This document shows, piece after piece, positions 18,103-26,644 of a stretch of DNA of 64,000 nucleotides. Source of the DNA: Pedobacter nanyangensis (GTDB lineage: Bacteria > Bacteroidota > Bacteroidia > Sphingobacteriales > Sphingobacteriaceae); the NCBI RefSeq assembly GCF_003313505.1, contig NZ_QMHO01000002.1:253976-317975 (forward strand). The letters are read 5' to 3'. The notes below the pieces were generated by a model. That model had not been told where the DNA came from. It worked only from the letters and a program-made list of their open reading frames with translations, and did no database searches. Made by a program: the position numbers and the translations under genes. The first letter of the stretch is position 1. Every line of letters begins with the position of its first letter.

Positions 18103-18828
18103 TTACAACTCCGTGATAAGTTTTAAAAAGAGATCTTTTGCTTTGGTTTTTTCTGGTGTAAGGTTAAAATTAAGTTTTTTTTGCAGGTAGTTGGCAATAT
18201 CTATGCCACTATTGGCAGGTAGTTGTGTAATTACGGTGGGGATATTTTCGATACCCTTAGCTAGTGCGGCATCAAAATCTTTCAAAAATGTTTCTGGGAG
18301 CGGCCTGTTGGCTACCCAGGCTGCGTACATAAAGGGCAGCCCCGTAAATTTCATCCACTCCTCTCCCATGTCATATACATAGCTGAAATCGCCTTTGCGG
18401 CCAAAAGTCCTGTCTCCAATTAAAACCATGGCATCGGTATCGGCAGATTGATCAGTCACGAAGTTTACCGCTACTTTGAAATGGTTTTTCAACAGCACTT
18501 TGGCTAAGTTGTTGGAAGTACGCGACTGCGCATCAAGCTTAACCGTTTTGATCTCCTGAACGGGTACATCAGAGAATATAAAAACCGAATCTACCGCACC
18601 GATAGATCCTATGCAAAAGGAGCTGATAATTTGGGCGTTGGGCACAAACGGAATGGCGGCTACCGGAATTAGGCCAATGTCCACCTGTTTTTCAATGAGC
18701 TTGCTTGCACAATCAGCAGGGATATCTAAGCTTAGATCAATCTGTGCTAATACGGGTGAATGTTCTATGCCATAAATAAACGGCTTGGTGTTGGTGTAGG
18801 AAACGGCAGAAACTTTTATCTTTTCCAA
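18103..18828 (-). CDS. mqnA: Chorismate dehydratase of the futalosine menaquinone pathway
   Basis: The 241-residue protein has the MqnA/MqnD fold start IKVSAVSYTNTKPFIYGIE and the substrate-binding stretches IGLIPVAAIPF and LDAQSRTSNNLAKVLL. MqnA dehydrates chorismate to 3-enolpyruvyl benzoate, the first step of the futalosine route to menaquinone. The start is TTG at 18828, because the conserved N-terminus begins at once and no ATG is near. It follows the histidine phosphatase gene by five bases and mqnE lies two genes upstream, which supports MqnA over MqnD. No other menaquinone gene is in the window. Confidence 0.9.
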   Translation of the reverse strand: MEKIKVSAVSYTNTKPFIYGIEHSPVLAQIDLSLDIPADCASKLIEKQVDIGLIPVAAIPFVPNAQIISSFCIGSIGAVDSVFIFSDVPVQEIKTVKLDAQSRTSNNLAKVLLKNHFKVAVNFVTDQSADTDAMVLIGDRTFGRKGDFSYVYDMGEEWMKFTGLPFMYAAWVANRPLPETFLKDFDAALAKGIENIPTVITQLPANSGIDIANYLQKKLNFNLTPEKTKAKDLFLKLITEL

Positions 18829-18833
18829 AACAA

Positions 18834-19460
18834 TTATAATGATTTTTCTAGGTGTGAGGTATTGTTCGAATCGAGTAATGTAAATTTTTTGTCATCAAAT
18901 TGCAGACGGTATAGCGTGGTATTGGAATGGGGAAATTCTTCCATATCACTAAAGGGTTTGTTGAGTAACATGCACAAAATTAACCGCATAGCCCTACCGT
19001 GCATGCAAATCAGCACGCATTTTTCTGCTGTTTGTTTTTTGATATGCGCTATGGCTTTTGCCAAGCGGACACCTACATCGTTTGGGCTTTCGCCGCCTTC
19101 AAATTTAGCATGGTAGTTGCCCAATTGCCATTGCCTTACTATTTCCCTAAAAGCTTCTCTAGCTTCCTCGGTATTGGGCTTCCCTTCCCATTCGCCCCAG
19201 GCCAGTTCATCTAGGCCATCCAATTGTTCCCAGGGCAGGCCCAGCTCAATAAAGCCTTTAACAGTTTGGTGTGTCCTTTTTAAGGATGAGGTATAAATCT
19301 TATCGAATTTTACACGATTGTATTTGTTGAAAAACGCCGCTGCCTGTGCAATTCCAGTATCGTTTAAATCGGCATTTACGCCCCTTCCCTGCACAATTCC
19401 TAATCTGTTGAGTTCTGTTTCGCCGTGACGGATGATATAAAGTTCTTTCACTAATTTCAA
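18834..19460 (-). CDS. Histidine phosphatase (phosphoglycerate-mutase superfamily)
   Basis: The 208-residue protein has the RHGE motif with catalytic His12 (YIIRHGETELN), the YTSSLKRTHQT segment, Glu in LDELAWGEWEGK, and the second His in ICMHGRAMR. These residues form the phospho-histidine site. The family includes mutases and phosphatases of sugars, nucleotides and cobalamin precursors; the sequence alone does not pick a substrate. It sits between mqnE and mqnA on the same strand with small gaps, so it may be tied to menaquinone synthesis, but no known step of the futalosine route needs this enzyme. The start is TTG 19460 (or GTG three codons later). Confidence 0.88.
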   Translation of the reverse strand: MKLVKELYIIRHGETELNRLGIVQGRGVNADLNDTGIAQAAAFFNKYNRVKFDKIYTSSLKRTHQTVKGFIELGLPWEQLDGLDELAWGEWEGKPNTEEAREAFREIVRQWQLGNYHAKFEGGESPNDVGVRLAKAIAHIKKQTAEKCVLICMHGRAMRLILCMLLNKPFSDMEEFPHSNTTLYRLQFDDKKFTLLDSNNTSHLEKSL

Positions 19461-19522
19461 TTTTGAATGATAAGATGATTGGATTGGTTAAATGTTTTTA
19501 TTCCAAATTCAATCACTATACC

Positions 19523-20707
19523 CTAATTAACCACTGGTAATTTATAGTAAGATGGTTTTATTTCCTCTTCAAAAACATGGTTGGTATAATCCGTTACTAC
19601 ATTATAAAGCGTATCACGCTCAATGGGTTGGCGTTTTACATTTTTAATTAGCTCTACCAGTTCCTTAGTACTCATTGCCGGCGTTTGCTCTTCGGCGCCT
19701 GCCATCGAGTAAATTTTGGTGGTATCATCTAAAGTGCCGTCAATATCATCTACCCCAAAATTTAAGCTCAATTGGGCCGTTTCCCTACTTATCATTGCCC
19801 AGTAGGCTTTAATATGTTCAAAATTATCCAGATAGATTCGTGCAATAGCGTAATTACGTAGGTCTTCTACGACAGAAACTTCTGGCACATCACTCATTTG
19901 ATTGTTCTGGTTTCTGAATTTCAATGGAATAAAAGCCTGGAAACCGCCAGTTTTATCCTGTAGCTGACGTAAACGCTCCATGTGATCAACCCGGTGCCAA
20001 AACTGCTCAATATGGCCATAAAGCATGGTTGCGTTTGAACGCATGCCCAGTATATGTGCCTGTTCATGAATGTCTAGCCACTGTTCAGCATTACATTTGT
20101 CGTGGGCAATTTTTTCTCTTACTTCAGGATGGAAAATTTCTGCACCGCCACCCGGCATTGAATCAAGTCCGGCTTCTTGGAGATATTTCATGCCATCGTA
20201 ATGACTCAATTTTGCTTTCTTAAAGATGTAGTAATACTCTACGGGCGTAAGCGCTTTGATATGTAAATCAGGACGATGTGCTTTTGCTTTTCTGAAGAAA
20301 CTGGCATAAAAATCCAGGTTTTGCTTAGGTACTACCCCTCCGGTAATATGAACTTCCGTTACAGGCTCATCGTCATATTTCTTCAAGATGTCGATCATGC
20401 CATCTACTTCCATTTCCCAACCTTCTTCACGCTGCTTAATCATGCGGCTATAAGAACAAAACTTACAGTCATATACACAGATATTAGTAGGTTCAATATG
20501 GAAATTTCTATTGAAATAGGTCCGGTTGCCATGTTTTTGCTCACGAATGTAGTTGGCCAGTACACCTAAGTAACTCAGTTGGGCATGTTCATATAAATAA
20601 ACACCTTCATCAAAAGTAATACGAACACCACCCTTTACTTTTAGGGCGATCTCTTTTAACGATGGAGCCAAATTGGGGTTTTGTATAAGAATATCTAACG
20701 ATTGCAC
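19523..20707 (-). CDS. mqnE: Aminofutalosine synthase (radical SAM)
   Basis: The 394-residue radical SAM enzyme has the iron-sulfur triad Cys77-Cys81-Cys84 (CVYDCKFCSYSR), the HITGGVVPKQ segment, EAGLDSMPGGGAEIF, and SNATMLYGHIEQFWHRVDH. The last motif is that of MqnE and not of the related cyclase MqnC, which has TATMM there. MqnE joins 3-enolpyruvyl benzoate to the adenosyl group to give aminofutalosine. The start is GTG at 20707. It heads the run mqnE, histidine phosphatase, mqnA. There is no obvious terminator inside the run. Confidence 0.92.
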   Translation of the reverse strand: MQSLDILIQNPNLAPSLKEIALKVKGGVRITFDEGVYLYEHAQLSYLGVLANYIREQKHGNRTYFNRNFHIEPTNICVYDCKFCSYSRMIKQREEGWEMEVDGMIDILKKYDDEPVTEVHITGGVVPKQNLDFYASFFRKAKAHRPDLHIKALTPVEYYYIFKKAKLSHYDGMKYLQEAGLDSMPGGGAEIFHPEVREKIAHDKCNAEQWLDIHEQAHILGMRSNATMLYGHIEQFWHRVDHMERLRQLQDKTGGFQAFIPLKFRNQNNQMSDVPEVSVVEDLRNYAIARIYLDNFEHIKAYWAMISRETAQLSLNFGVDDIDGTLDDTTKIYSMAGAEEQTPAMSTKELVELIKNVKRQPIERDTLYNVVTDYTNHVFEEEIKPSYYKLPVVN

Positions 20708-20889
20708 TATGGGGTCTCCTTAAGATTTAGGCAAAAGTACAATATTGCCTATAATGAACATCATTTTGTTGTAAAATTGGCTTATTTAGATTGCTTATGA
20801 GATAAGCTTTAGTTCATTGGTTCATCAGTTCACTGGTGGTGCGGCTTGCATACGATCTAAAAAACCAGAAAACTAAGCAACCAAAGAAC

Positions 20890-20897
20890 TAACTTTG
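20890..20897 (+). promoter_or_regulatory. -7 box placed almost at the start codon
   Basis: TAACTTTG matches TAnnTTTG and ends four bases before the ATG at 20902. The expected start of transcription falls at or next to the ATG, which suggests a leaderless mRNA. Confidence 0.45.
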
Positions 20898-20901
20898 CCG
20901 T

Positions 20902-21321
20902 ATGATTGAAAACCAATTTAGCATTTTCGAGAGCGAATTAAATGTTCGTCCAGATGATATCGACATGTTTAACCATGTACATAACAGTAAATATTTGGAT
21001 TATGTGCTGGCTGCCCGCTATGAACAGATGGATAAATTTTATGGCATGAGCTGGGAAAAGTTTGAGGAACTGGGCTATGGCTGGGTAGTATCTAAAGTTA
21101 GCATCTCCTTTAAACGTCCGTTGAAGATGGGCGATCAAATGATTATCAGGACTGGGATTTTGGAAATGAGCGAGAAAGGCAGCAACGTACAGTTCGAAAT
21201 CATCAATAAAAAAACAGGGAAAGTGTGCTCAGATGGTGTTTTTGAATATGTAATGATTGATTTGAAGACTCAGCGTTCCTGTAAAGTTACTCCAGAAATG
21301 ATTGCTGCTTACAGTATTTAG
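20902..21321 (+). CDS. Hotdog-fold acyl-CoA thioesterase (4HBT family)
   Basis: The 139-residue hotdog protein has the 4HBT signature RPDDIDMFNHVHNSKYLDYV with the catalytic Asp region, followed by VSFKRPLKMGDQ, the second strand and helix. It hydrolyses acyl-CoA or acyl-ACP thioesters in the cytoplasm; the acyl substrate cannot be inferred. It is one of three members of this family in the window (others at 26105 and 49715), each in a different neighbourhood. It appears to be monocistronic, with a possible leaderless start. Confidence 0.9.
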   Translation: MIENQFSIFESELNVRPDDIDMFNHVHNSKYLDYVLAARYEQMDKFYGMSWEKFEELGYGWVVSKVSISFKRPLKMGDQMIIRTGILEMSEKGSNVQFEIINKKTGKVCSDGVFEYVMIDLKTQRSCKVTPEMIAAYSI

Positions 21322-21410
21322 CTCAATTTTAATATTTTAGATAGCGGAAATTTTTTGGCCCAATAAAGTATGCGGATATCAGAGAAGAAGTATTAATTTG
21401 ATTTTTTCCT

Positions 21411-21439
21411 TTTGATTTTGCCCGTTTTATCTATTTTTG
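21411..21439 (+). promoter_or_regulatory. Promoter of the MATE exporter gene
   Basis: TTTG (21411-21414) and TATTTTTG (21432-21439), 17 bases apart, fit the Bacteroidetes -33/-7 pattern. The leader to the ATG at 21579 is about 140 bases and contains a 12-codon ORF. Confidence 0.5.
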
Positions 21440-21460
21440 TGCTACAAAATATCACGAACC

Positions 21461-21496
21461 ATGAAGTTTTTTGCAGTCCGTATCAGAATAGCTTAA
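21461..21496 (+). other. Possible leader peptide ORF
   Basis: ATG to TAA encodes MKFFAVRIRIA in the untranslated leader of the MATE gene. It may be chance; no attenuator hairpin is evident downstream. Confidence 0.2.
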
Positions 21497-21578
21497 CCGA
21501 AGCGAGGACTCCTACATCAGAAAAACAAAATTAAGGGTGCTTTTCAGCATCTCATGGTAATCTTTTTATAAATTATAT

Positions 21579-23003
21579 ATGTCACAACCTGTAGAGGCAA
21601 AATCACGTTTGTCTAATTTTTTTAAGGTATTAATTCAAGCCTTCAAGGGCATCGAAATCGATTATACGACGATCAGCATCAGAAAAGCCATTGTACTTTT
21701 GGCGGTTCCCATGATGTTGGAAATGATCATGGAATCAGTGTTTGTACTGGTAGATCTTTATTTTGTTGGCCATTTGCCTAACAGTGCCGAAGCCATACAG
21801 ATTGTAGGCTTAACCGAATCGGTACTCACAATTATCTATTCCTTGGCCATGGGCTTAGGGATGGCTGCTACTGCGGTGGTAGCCCGCAGAATTGGGGAGA
21901 AAAATACAGAAGCGGCTTCCAGATCGGGCATGCAAACCATTGGTTTGGCTGCTGCTATTTCTATCATTATTAGCATATTGGGGGTTGTTTTTGCCAAAGA
22001 TATTTTGCTGTTAATGGGAGCTACGGAAGCTACGGCGGTTCAAGGTGTAACCTTCACGCGAATTATGATGGGTACCAGTATGGTCATTATGTTGCTGTTC
22101 CTGATCAATGGTATTTTTAGAGGTGCTGGAAATGCTGCTATTGCGATGCAAAGTTTGGGCTTGGCAAATGCGCTTAACATCATTTTATGCCCAATATTGG
22201 TACGTGGTTTTGGTCCAATACCTGCTATGGGGCTAACGGGCGCAGCTTTGGCAACTGCTATTGGACGGGGTACGGGCGTACTTTTCCAGGTTTACCATTT
22301 AGCTAAAGGAAGCGGTGCGCTAAAAGTGAAACTGGCTTATTTGAAACCTCAAGTGGATCAAATTAAAGCCATTGTAAAAATTGCCGCACCGGCCGTTTTA
22401 CAATTTGTAATTGCCTCCTGTAGCTGGATCTTTTTGGCAGAGCTAGTGGCTACAACGGCTGGAAAAGTAGGATCAGCAGGTTTTTTAACGGCTTTAAGGC
22501 TGATGATGTTTTTTATACTGCCTGCTTGGGGCCTAAGTAATGCAGCAGCTACTTTAGTGGGACAAAACATGGGGGCAGGCAGAATGGATAGAGCTGAAAA
22601 ATCAGTTTTTGTAACCATTAAATATGCCATGATTTTTATGGGTATGGTAATGGTACTCTTTTTAACCTGCGGCCATTTGTTTGCCTCTTTTTTTACAGAT
22701 GATCAGCAAATCAGAAACGTTGCGGTAGAAGCTTTACAAATCATGAGCTATGGTTTTATTCTTTATGGTGTTGGAATGGTATTGATAAGTGCATTTAATG
22801 GTGCCGGCGATACTTGGACACCTACCAAAATAAATATTGTGGCTTTTTGGTTGTTCCAAATCCCTTTTGCTTATTTCTTGGCCAAGTACCTGGGCATGGG
22901 CCCCACGGGCGTATTTATCGCCATTCCGGTAGCTGAAGTAGTAATCACCGTGGCGTCTTATCTGATATTTAAAAAAGGTAAATGGCAGAAAACAGCGGTT
23001 TAA
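21579..23003 (+). CDS. MATE-family multidrug/toxin exporter
   Basis: The 474-residue protein has about 12 transmembrane helices in two similar halves. Signature segments are LAVPMMLEMIMESVFVLVDL in the first helix, AMGLGMAATAVVARRIGEKN between helices 2 and 3, and AWGLSNAAATLVGQNMGAG at the matching place in the second half. MATE proteins export cationic compounds in exchange for Na+ or H+. The gene stands alone, with a long leader and a bidirectional terminator shared with ddl. The exported compound is not predictable. Confidence 0.94.
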   Translation: MSQPVEAKSRLSNFFKVLIQAFKGIEIDYTTISIRKAIVLLAVPMMLEMIMESVFVLVDLYFVGHLPNSAEAIQIVGLTESVLTIIYSLAMGLGMAATAVVARRIGEKNTEAASRSGMQTIGLAAAISIIISILGVVFAKDILLLMGATEATAVQGVTFTRIMMGTSMVIMLLFLINGIFRGAGNAAIAMQSLGLANALNIILCPILVRGFGPIPAMGLTGAALATAIGRGTGVLFQVYHLAKGSGALKVKLAYLKPQVDQIKAIVKIAAPAVLQFVIASCSWIFLAELVATTAGKVGSAGFLTALRLMMFFILPAWGLSNAAATLVGQNMGAGRMDRAEKSVFVTIKYAMIFMGMVMVLFLTCGHLFASFFTDDQQIRNVAVEALQIMSYGFILYGVGMVLISAFNGAGDTWTPTKINIVAFWLFQIPFAYFLAKYLGMGPTGVFIAIPVAEVVITVASYLIFKKGKWQKTAV

Positions 23004-23046
23004 AGGACTCAAAAATCGCTCATTATTTCAAGCAGAACTTAGTGAA

Positions 23047-23083
23047 GTCGAGAAATCTAGCCATCGTTGCTAGATTTCTCGAC
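23047..23083. terminator. Perfect palindrome between convergent MATE and ddl genes
   Basis: GTCGAGAAATCTAGC (23047-23061) pairs perfectly with GCTAGATTTCTCGAC (23069-23083) over a 7-base loop and is followed by ATTTTTCTC. It shares the GTCGAGAAATCT core with elements at 42361 and near 54962, so it may be both a terminator and a repeat. Confidence 0.75.
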
Positions 23084-23132
23084 ATTTTTCTCTCTCCACA
23101 ACCTTAAACTGGGGCCCAAATGGCAGAAAATC

Positions 23133-24113
23133 CTATATGGTTTCTTCTAATACCTGTGTATAAAAATCCTGAAGTTTCATGCCCATTGCAGCAACCTGTT
23201 GTGGGATAAAGCTGGTGGCTGTTTGCCCAGGAATAGTGTTAATTTCGATAAAGTAGAAATTTCCGGTACCGTGTTCCAGGAAATAATCGATACGGACAAT
23301 GCCACGGCAATTCAGTTTTTGATAAACATCGGCAACCACTTGCTCTACCCTAGCCTTCTCTTCATCGTTCATGTCGCCAGGGGTAATCTCTTCGGTAACA
23401 CCGGGAGTATATTTGGCATCAAAATCGAAGAACTCATTTTTGGTTTTTACCTCGGTAGTGGGTAGTACCACAATTTTGCCTTTGGTTTTAAATACACCAA
23501 TTGAAAATTCCCTGCCTTCAACAAATTCTTCTACCAATACCTGGGTATCTTCATTAAATGCTTTTTCAAGGGCCGTATCCAGTTCATCAACGGTTTTTAC
23601 CTTGCTCATGCCTATGCTGCTACCGCCATTGTTAGGTTTTACAAAATAAGGTAACTTCAGCTGTGCTTTTACCTCATCTGCACTATAGTTGTCCTTAAAC
23701 AACTGTAAGGACTTGGCTACATTTAGGTTTTTAATGCCATTTACAATGGCCTTGGTATAGCCCTTGTTCATGGTAATGGCGCTAGTTAACGCATTGCAGG
23801 TGGTATAGGGAATGCCCAACATATCAAAATAACCTTGCAATTTGCCATCTTCGCCCGGCGAGCCGTGTATGGCAATAAATACACCATCAAAAACAATTTT
23901 CTTGCCTTTTACCGTTAGGGAGAAATCGTTTTTATCTACTTCAATTTTCACTGAATCGGCGGGTTCGTAAAACCATCCGTTTTCGGTGAGCATTATTTTG
24001 TACACTTCATACTTGCTGGTATCGATGTTTTGGCCAATGGTTGCAGCACTTTTAACAGATACTACCCACTCGCCAGTGGTGCCGCCTGTTAGTAATGCAA
24101 TGGTTTTTTTCAT
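23133..24113 (-). CDS. ddl: D-alanine--D-alanine ligase
   Basis: The 326-residue protein is an ATP-grasp ligase with the order N-terminal LTGGTTGEWVVSVKSA, HGSPGEDGKLQGYFDMLGIPY, the KPNNGGSSIGMSKV loop, VEEFVEGREFSIGVF, and metal site residues in RIDYFLEH and FIEINTIPGQT. It makes the D-Ala-D-Ala dipeptide for peptidoglycan. It is divergent from the PASTA and mltG genes, so cell-wall genes flank one shared promoter region (24114-24280). Confidence 0.95.
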   Translation of the reverse strand: MKKTIALLTGGTTGEWVVSVKSAATIGQNIDTSKYEVYKIMLTENGWFYEPADSVKIEVDKNDFSLTVKGKKIVFDGVFIAIHGSPGEDGKLQGYFDMLGIPYTTCNALTSAITMNKGYTKAIVNGIKNLNVAKSLQLFKDNYSADEVKAQLKLPYFVKPNNGGSSIGMSKVKTVDELDTALEKAFNEDTQVLVEEFVEGREFSIGVFKTKGKIVVLPTTEVKTKNEFFDFDAKYTPGVTEEITPGDMNDEEKARVEQVVADVYQKLNCRGIVRIDYFLEHGTGNFYFIEINTIPGQTATSFIPQQVAAMGMKLQDFYTQVLEETI

Positions 24114-24243
24114 TTTGTTGAGTTTAGGTTTAATTTTTGATCAATGAGCCTGGGCTCCGTAAGTGCTTAAAAAAAGTTATGGTCAAAAATAAAAATTAGT
24201 TAAACAGATTTGTTTTTAATTTAAGATAAATATTTTTTTAAGC

Positions 24244-24251
24244 TAAATTTG
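24244..24251 (+). promoter_or_regulatory. -7 box of the PASTA/mltG run
   Basis: TAAATTTG matches TAnnTTTG, 30 bases before the ATG at 24281. Confidence 0.45.
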
Positions 24252-24280
24252 GGCTTCATTTATTAAAAAACGGAACGCGA

Positions 24281-25051
24281 ATGGGCAACTTCACCGAGTA
24301 CCTTAAAACCAAGTCATTCAGAAAGAATATTATAGCCGCAATTTGTACTTTTTTTGGTTTGTTGCTGATCGCTTTTTTCAGCTTACGTTACTACACCAAA
24401 CATGGCGAAGGTTTAAATGTTCCTTCATTGAAAGGACTAAAGATAGAAGATGCCATTAGCAAGCTCGAAGGTCTTGGCTTGCGTTACGAAATTGATTCAG
24501 TTTATGTAATGGACCAACCTCCGGGTATTGTAACCGATCAGGATCCAGATCCTGAAACTTTCGTGAAGGATAACCGAACGATTTATTTGACCATTAACAC
24601 CAATAATGCGCCAAATGTGCGGTTTCCAGATGTTGAAACCAAATCTCTGCGTGAGGCAAAATCTATCATAGAAAGCTATGGTTTGAAGCTGGGCGATACC
24701 ACTTATAAACCTGATGTAGCTAGAGATGTGGTGTTGGAAGCTTTGTTTGGCGGCCAACCGATCAAGCCAGGCGAAAGCCTGCCAAAAGGCTCGCGAATTA
24801 ATTTCGTACTTGGTGATGGCCGTGGAAATGAAGAAGTAGAATTATCTAACCTGATTGGATTAACCTTGGATGAAGCTAAATTTTCCCTAAAAGGTGCCAT
24901 GCTCACCATTGGTACCATTAGCTATGAGGGCACGATCACCGATACTGCAAATGCGGTAATCGTGAGCCAATTCCCCTTGCCTACCGATAGCGTAACTAAA
25001 GTGCGCATTGGAACCCCTATTAACTTAACGCTTTCAAATAAAAAACCTTAA
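24281..25051 (+). CDS. Membrane-anchored protein with three PASTA domains
   Basis: The 256-residue protein has one N-terminal membrane helix (about 16-36) and then three PASTA domains (about 48-114, 116-186 and 187-254), each with the pattern VPxLxGLxxxxAxxxL and a closing PxGSRIN- or IGTPINL-type strand. PASTA domains bind peptidoglycan stem or muropeptides. There is no kinase or transpeptidase domain. It sits between ddl (divergent) and mltG (five bases downstream), so it likely works in wall assembly or turnover in the periplasm. Confidence 0.92.
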   Translation: MGNFTEYLKTKSFRKNIIAAICTFFGLLLIAFFSLRYYTKHGEGLNVPSLKGLKIEDAISKLEGLGLRYEIDSVYVMDQPPGIVTDQDPDPETFVKDNRTIYLTINTNNAPNVRFPDVETKSLREAKSIIESYGLKLGDTTYKPDVARDVVLEALFGGQPIKPGESLPKGSRINFVLGDGRGNEEVELSNLIGLTLDEAKFSLKGAMLTIGTISYEGTITDTANAVIVSQFPLPTDSVTKVRIGTPINLTLSNKKP

Positions 25052-25055
25052 ACCC

Positions 25056-26105
25056 ATGAGCACAAACAAGCCTAATAAGAAAAAAACAAAGATAATTATC
25101 GGCATTTTAGCCATAGTTGTAGCAATTGGCGGCTATTTTGCCCTTAAATTCTACAACACTTACTTTGCCCCAAACGTTACTGCCAAAGAAAAGTACCTGT
25201 ATGTAAAAACCGGATATGTATTTGAGGATTTGGTGACCGACCTCCGTTATAAAGATATCCTGAAAGATATTGGTACCTTTTGGGAAGCCTCGGAGCGTAT
25301 GAATTTACAGGGGCCGTTAAAGCCTGGTAAATATCGCTTAAAAGAAGGTATGACCAATAGGGCTTTAATCAATATGTTAAAGGCAGGTAACCAAGAGCCC
25401 GTAAAACTGAAATTCCAGAATATTAGGAAAATTGAAGGCTTGGCCAGTTTACTTGCGAAAAACTTGGAGCCTGACTCGGTTGCCTTTATGCGCTTATTAG
25501 ACTCGGCAGCCTTTGTAGAAAAATATGGATTTAACACCGAAAACGTTTACACCATGTTTATTCCAAATACTTATGAAATGTATTGGAATACCTCCAGGGA
25601 AGATTTCTTCAAAAAGATGAATGAGGAGTATCTTAAATTTTGGAATGACGAGCGTAAACAGAAAGCTGCAGCGCTTAATTTAGATCCGATTAAGGTAACC
25701 ATTTTAGCATCCATTGTAGATGCCGAAGCCCTTTATGACAAGGAAATGCCAACCATTGCCGGACTTTATCTAAATCGTTTGAAAAAGGGAATGTTGCTAC
25801 AGGCCGATCCTACGGTGATTTTTGCCAACGGCGATTTTACCGTTAAACGTGTTACCGGTGCTTTGTTGGGCGTTGATTCTCGCTATAATACCTACAAATA
25901 TGTTGGTTTGCCTCCAGGCCCTATCAATATGCCTAGCATTAACGCCATCGACGCAGTGTTAAACAAAGAGAACAACAACTATTTATATATGTGTGCCAAA
26001 GAGGATTTTTCTGGTTACCATAATTTTGCGGCTACCGTTCAGGAGCATAACATTAACGCCAAAAAATACAGAGAAGCCTTAAATCAGCGAAATATTTATA
26101 GATAA
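25056..26105 (+). CDS. mltG: Endolytic murein transglycosylase MltG
   Basis: The 349-residue protein has an N-terminal membrane helix (about 13-31) and a YceG/MltG domain. The catalytic Glu is Glu224 in ASIVDAEALYDKEMPTIAGL, aligned to the ASIVEKET site of Escherichia coli MltG; note that the residues next to it differ. The motifs GMLLQADPTVIFA and GLPPGPINMPS are conserved. It cuts nascent glycan strands to end their growth. It is in an operon with the PASTA protein and overlaps the next gene by one base. Confidence 0.94.
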   Translation: MSTNKPNKKKTKIIIGILAIVVAIGGYFALKFYNTYFAPNVTAKEKYLYVKTGYVFEDLVTDLRYKDILKDIGTFWEASERMNLQGPLKPGKYRLKEGMTNRALINMLKAGNQEPVKLKFQNIRKIEGLASLLAKNLEPDSVAFMRLLDSAAFVEKYGFNTENVYTMFIPNTYEMYWNTSREDFFKKMNEEYLKFWNDERKQKAAALNLDPIKVTILASIVDAEALYDKEMPTIAGLYLNRLKKGMLLQADPTVIFANGDFTVKRVTGALLGVDSRYNTYKYVGLPPGPINMPSINAIDAVLNKENNNYLYMCAKEDFSGYHNFAATVQEHNINAKKYREALNQRNIYR

Positions 26106-26512
26106 TGTTTACCTACGAAACGCAAGTTAAAGTTAGATACGCCGAAACTGATCAAATGGGTGTGGTTTACCATGGCAATTATGCCCAGTATTATGAAATA
26201 GCCCGTACCGAGTGTTTTGAAGCCTGCTCAGGAATGACCTACGCTTCCATGGAAGAAGACGGCGTAATGTTGCCCATATTGGAGTTGCAATCAAAATATT
26301 TGAAGCCCGCACGGTATAATCAGGTGCTCACGATTAAATCTATCGTGCGTGAACTGCCAAGTGTGCGCTTGCATGTGGAGTACGAAATTTACAATGAATC
26401 TAAAGAACTGATCAATATCGGAAAAACCACTTTGGTTTTTGTAGACAGCCAAACACGTAGGCCATGTCATCCACCTGAAAAGTTCATGAAGAACGTAAGA
26501 CAGTATTTTTAA
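26105..26512 (+). CDS. YbgC-like acyl-CoA thioesterase
   Basis: The 135-residue hotdog protein has the YbgC motif RYAETDQMGVVYHGNYAQYY with the catalytic Asp, followed by YEIARTE. Its ATG overlaps the mltG stop by one base, so the two are coupled. YbgC-type enzymes hydrolyse short acyl-CoA or acyl-ACP thioesters. In other phyla ybgC lies with Tol-Pal genes, but here it follows a murein enzyme instead. A short palindrome (26598-26617) follows before the next gene. Confidence 0.93.
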   Translation: MFTYETQVKVRYAETDQMGVVYHGNYAQYYEIARTECFEACSGMTYASMEEDGVMLPILELQSKYLKPARYNQVLTIKSIVRELPSVRLHVEYEIYNESKELINIGKTTLVFVDSQTRRPCHPPEKFMKNVRQYF

Positions 26513-26644
26513 TTTACAATAGTATATTTACGATTTTAGATTGAAGTTGCGGGCATACGAGTTTGATAAATAGCTTGATAGCAAGCCAGCTAAGTAATTA
26601 ACCGATTTAACGGTTAACCTCCAATTAAAAAGTTAGCCCCTAAT

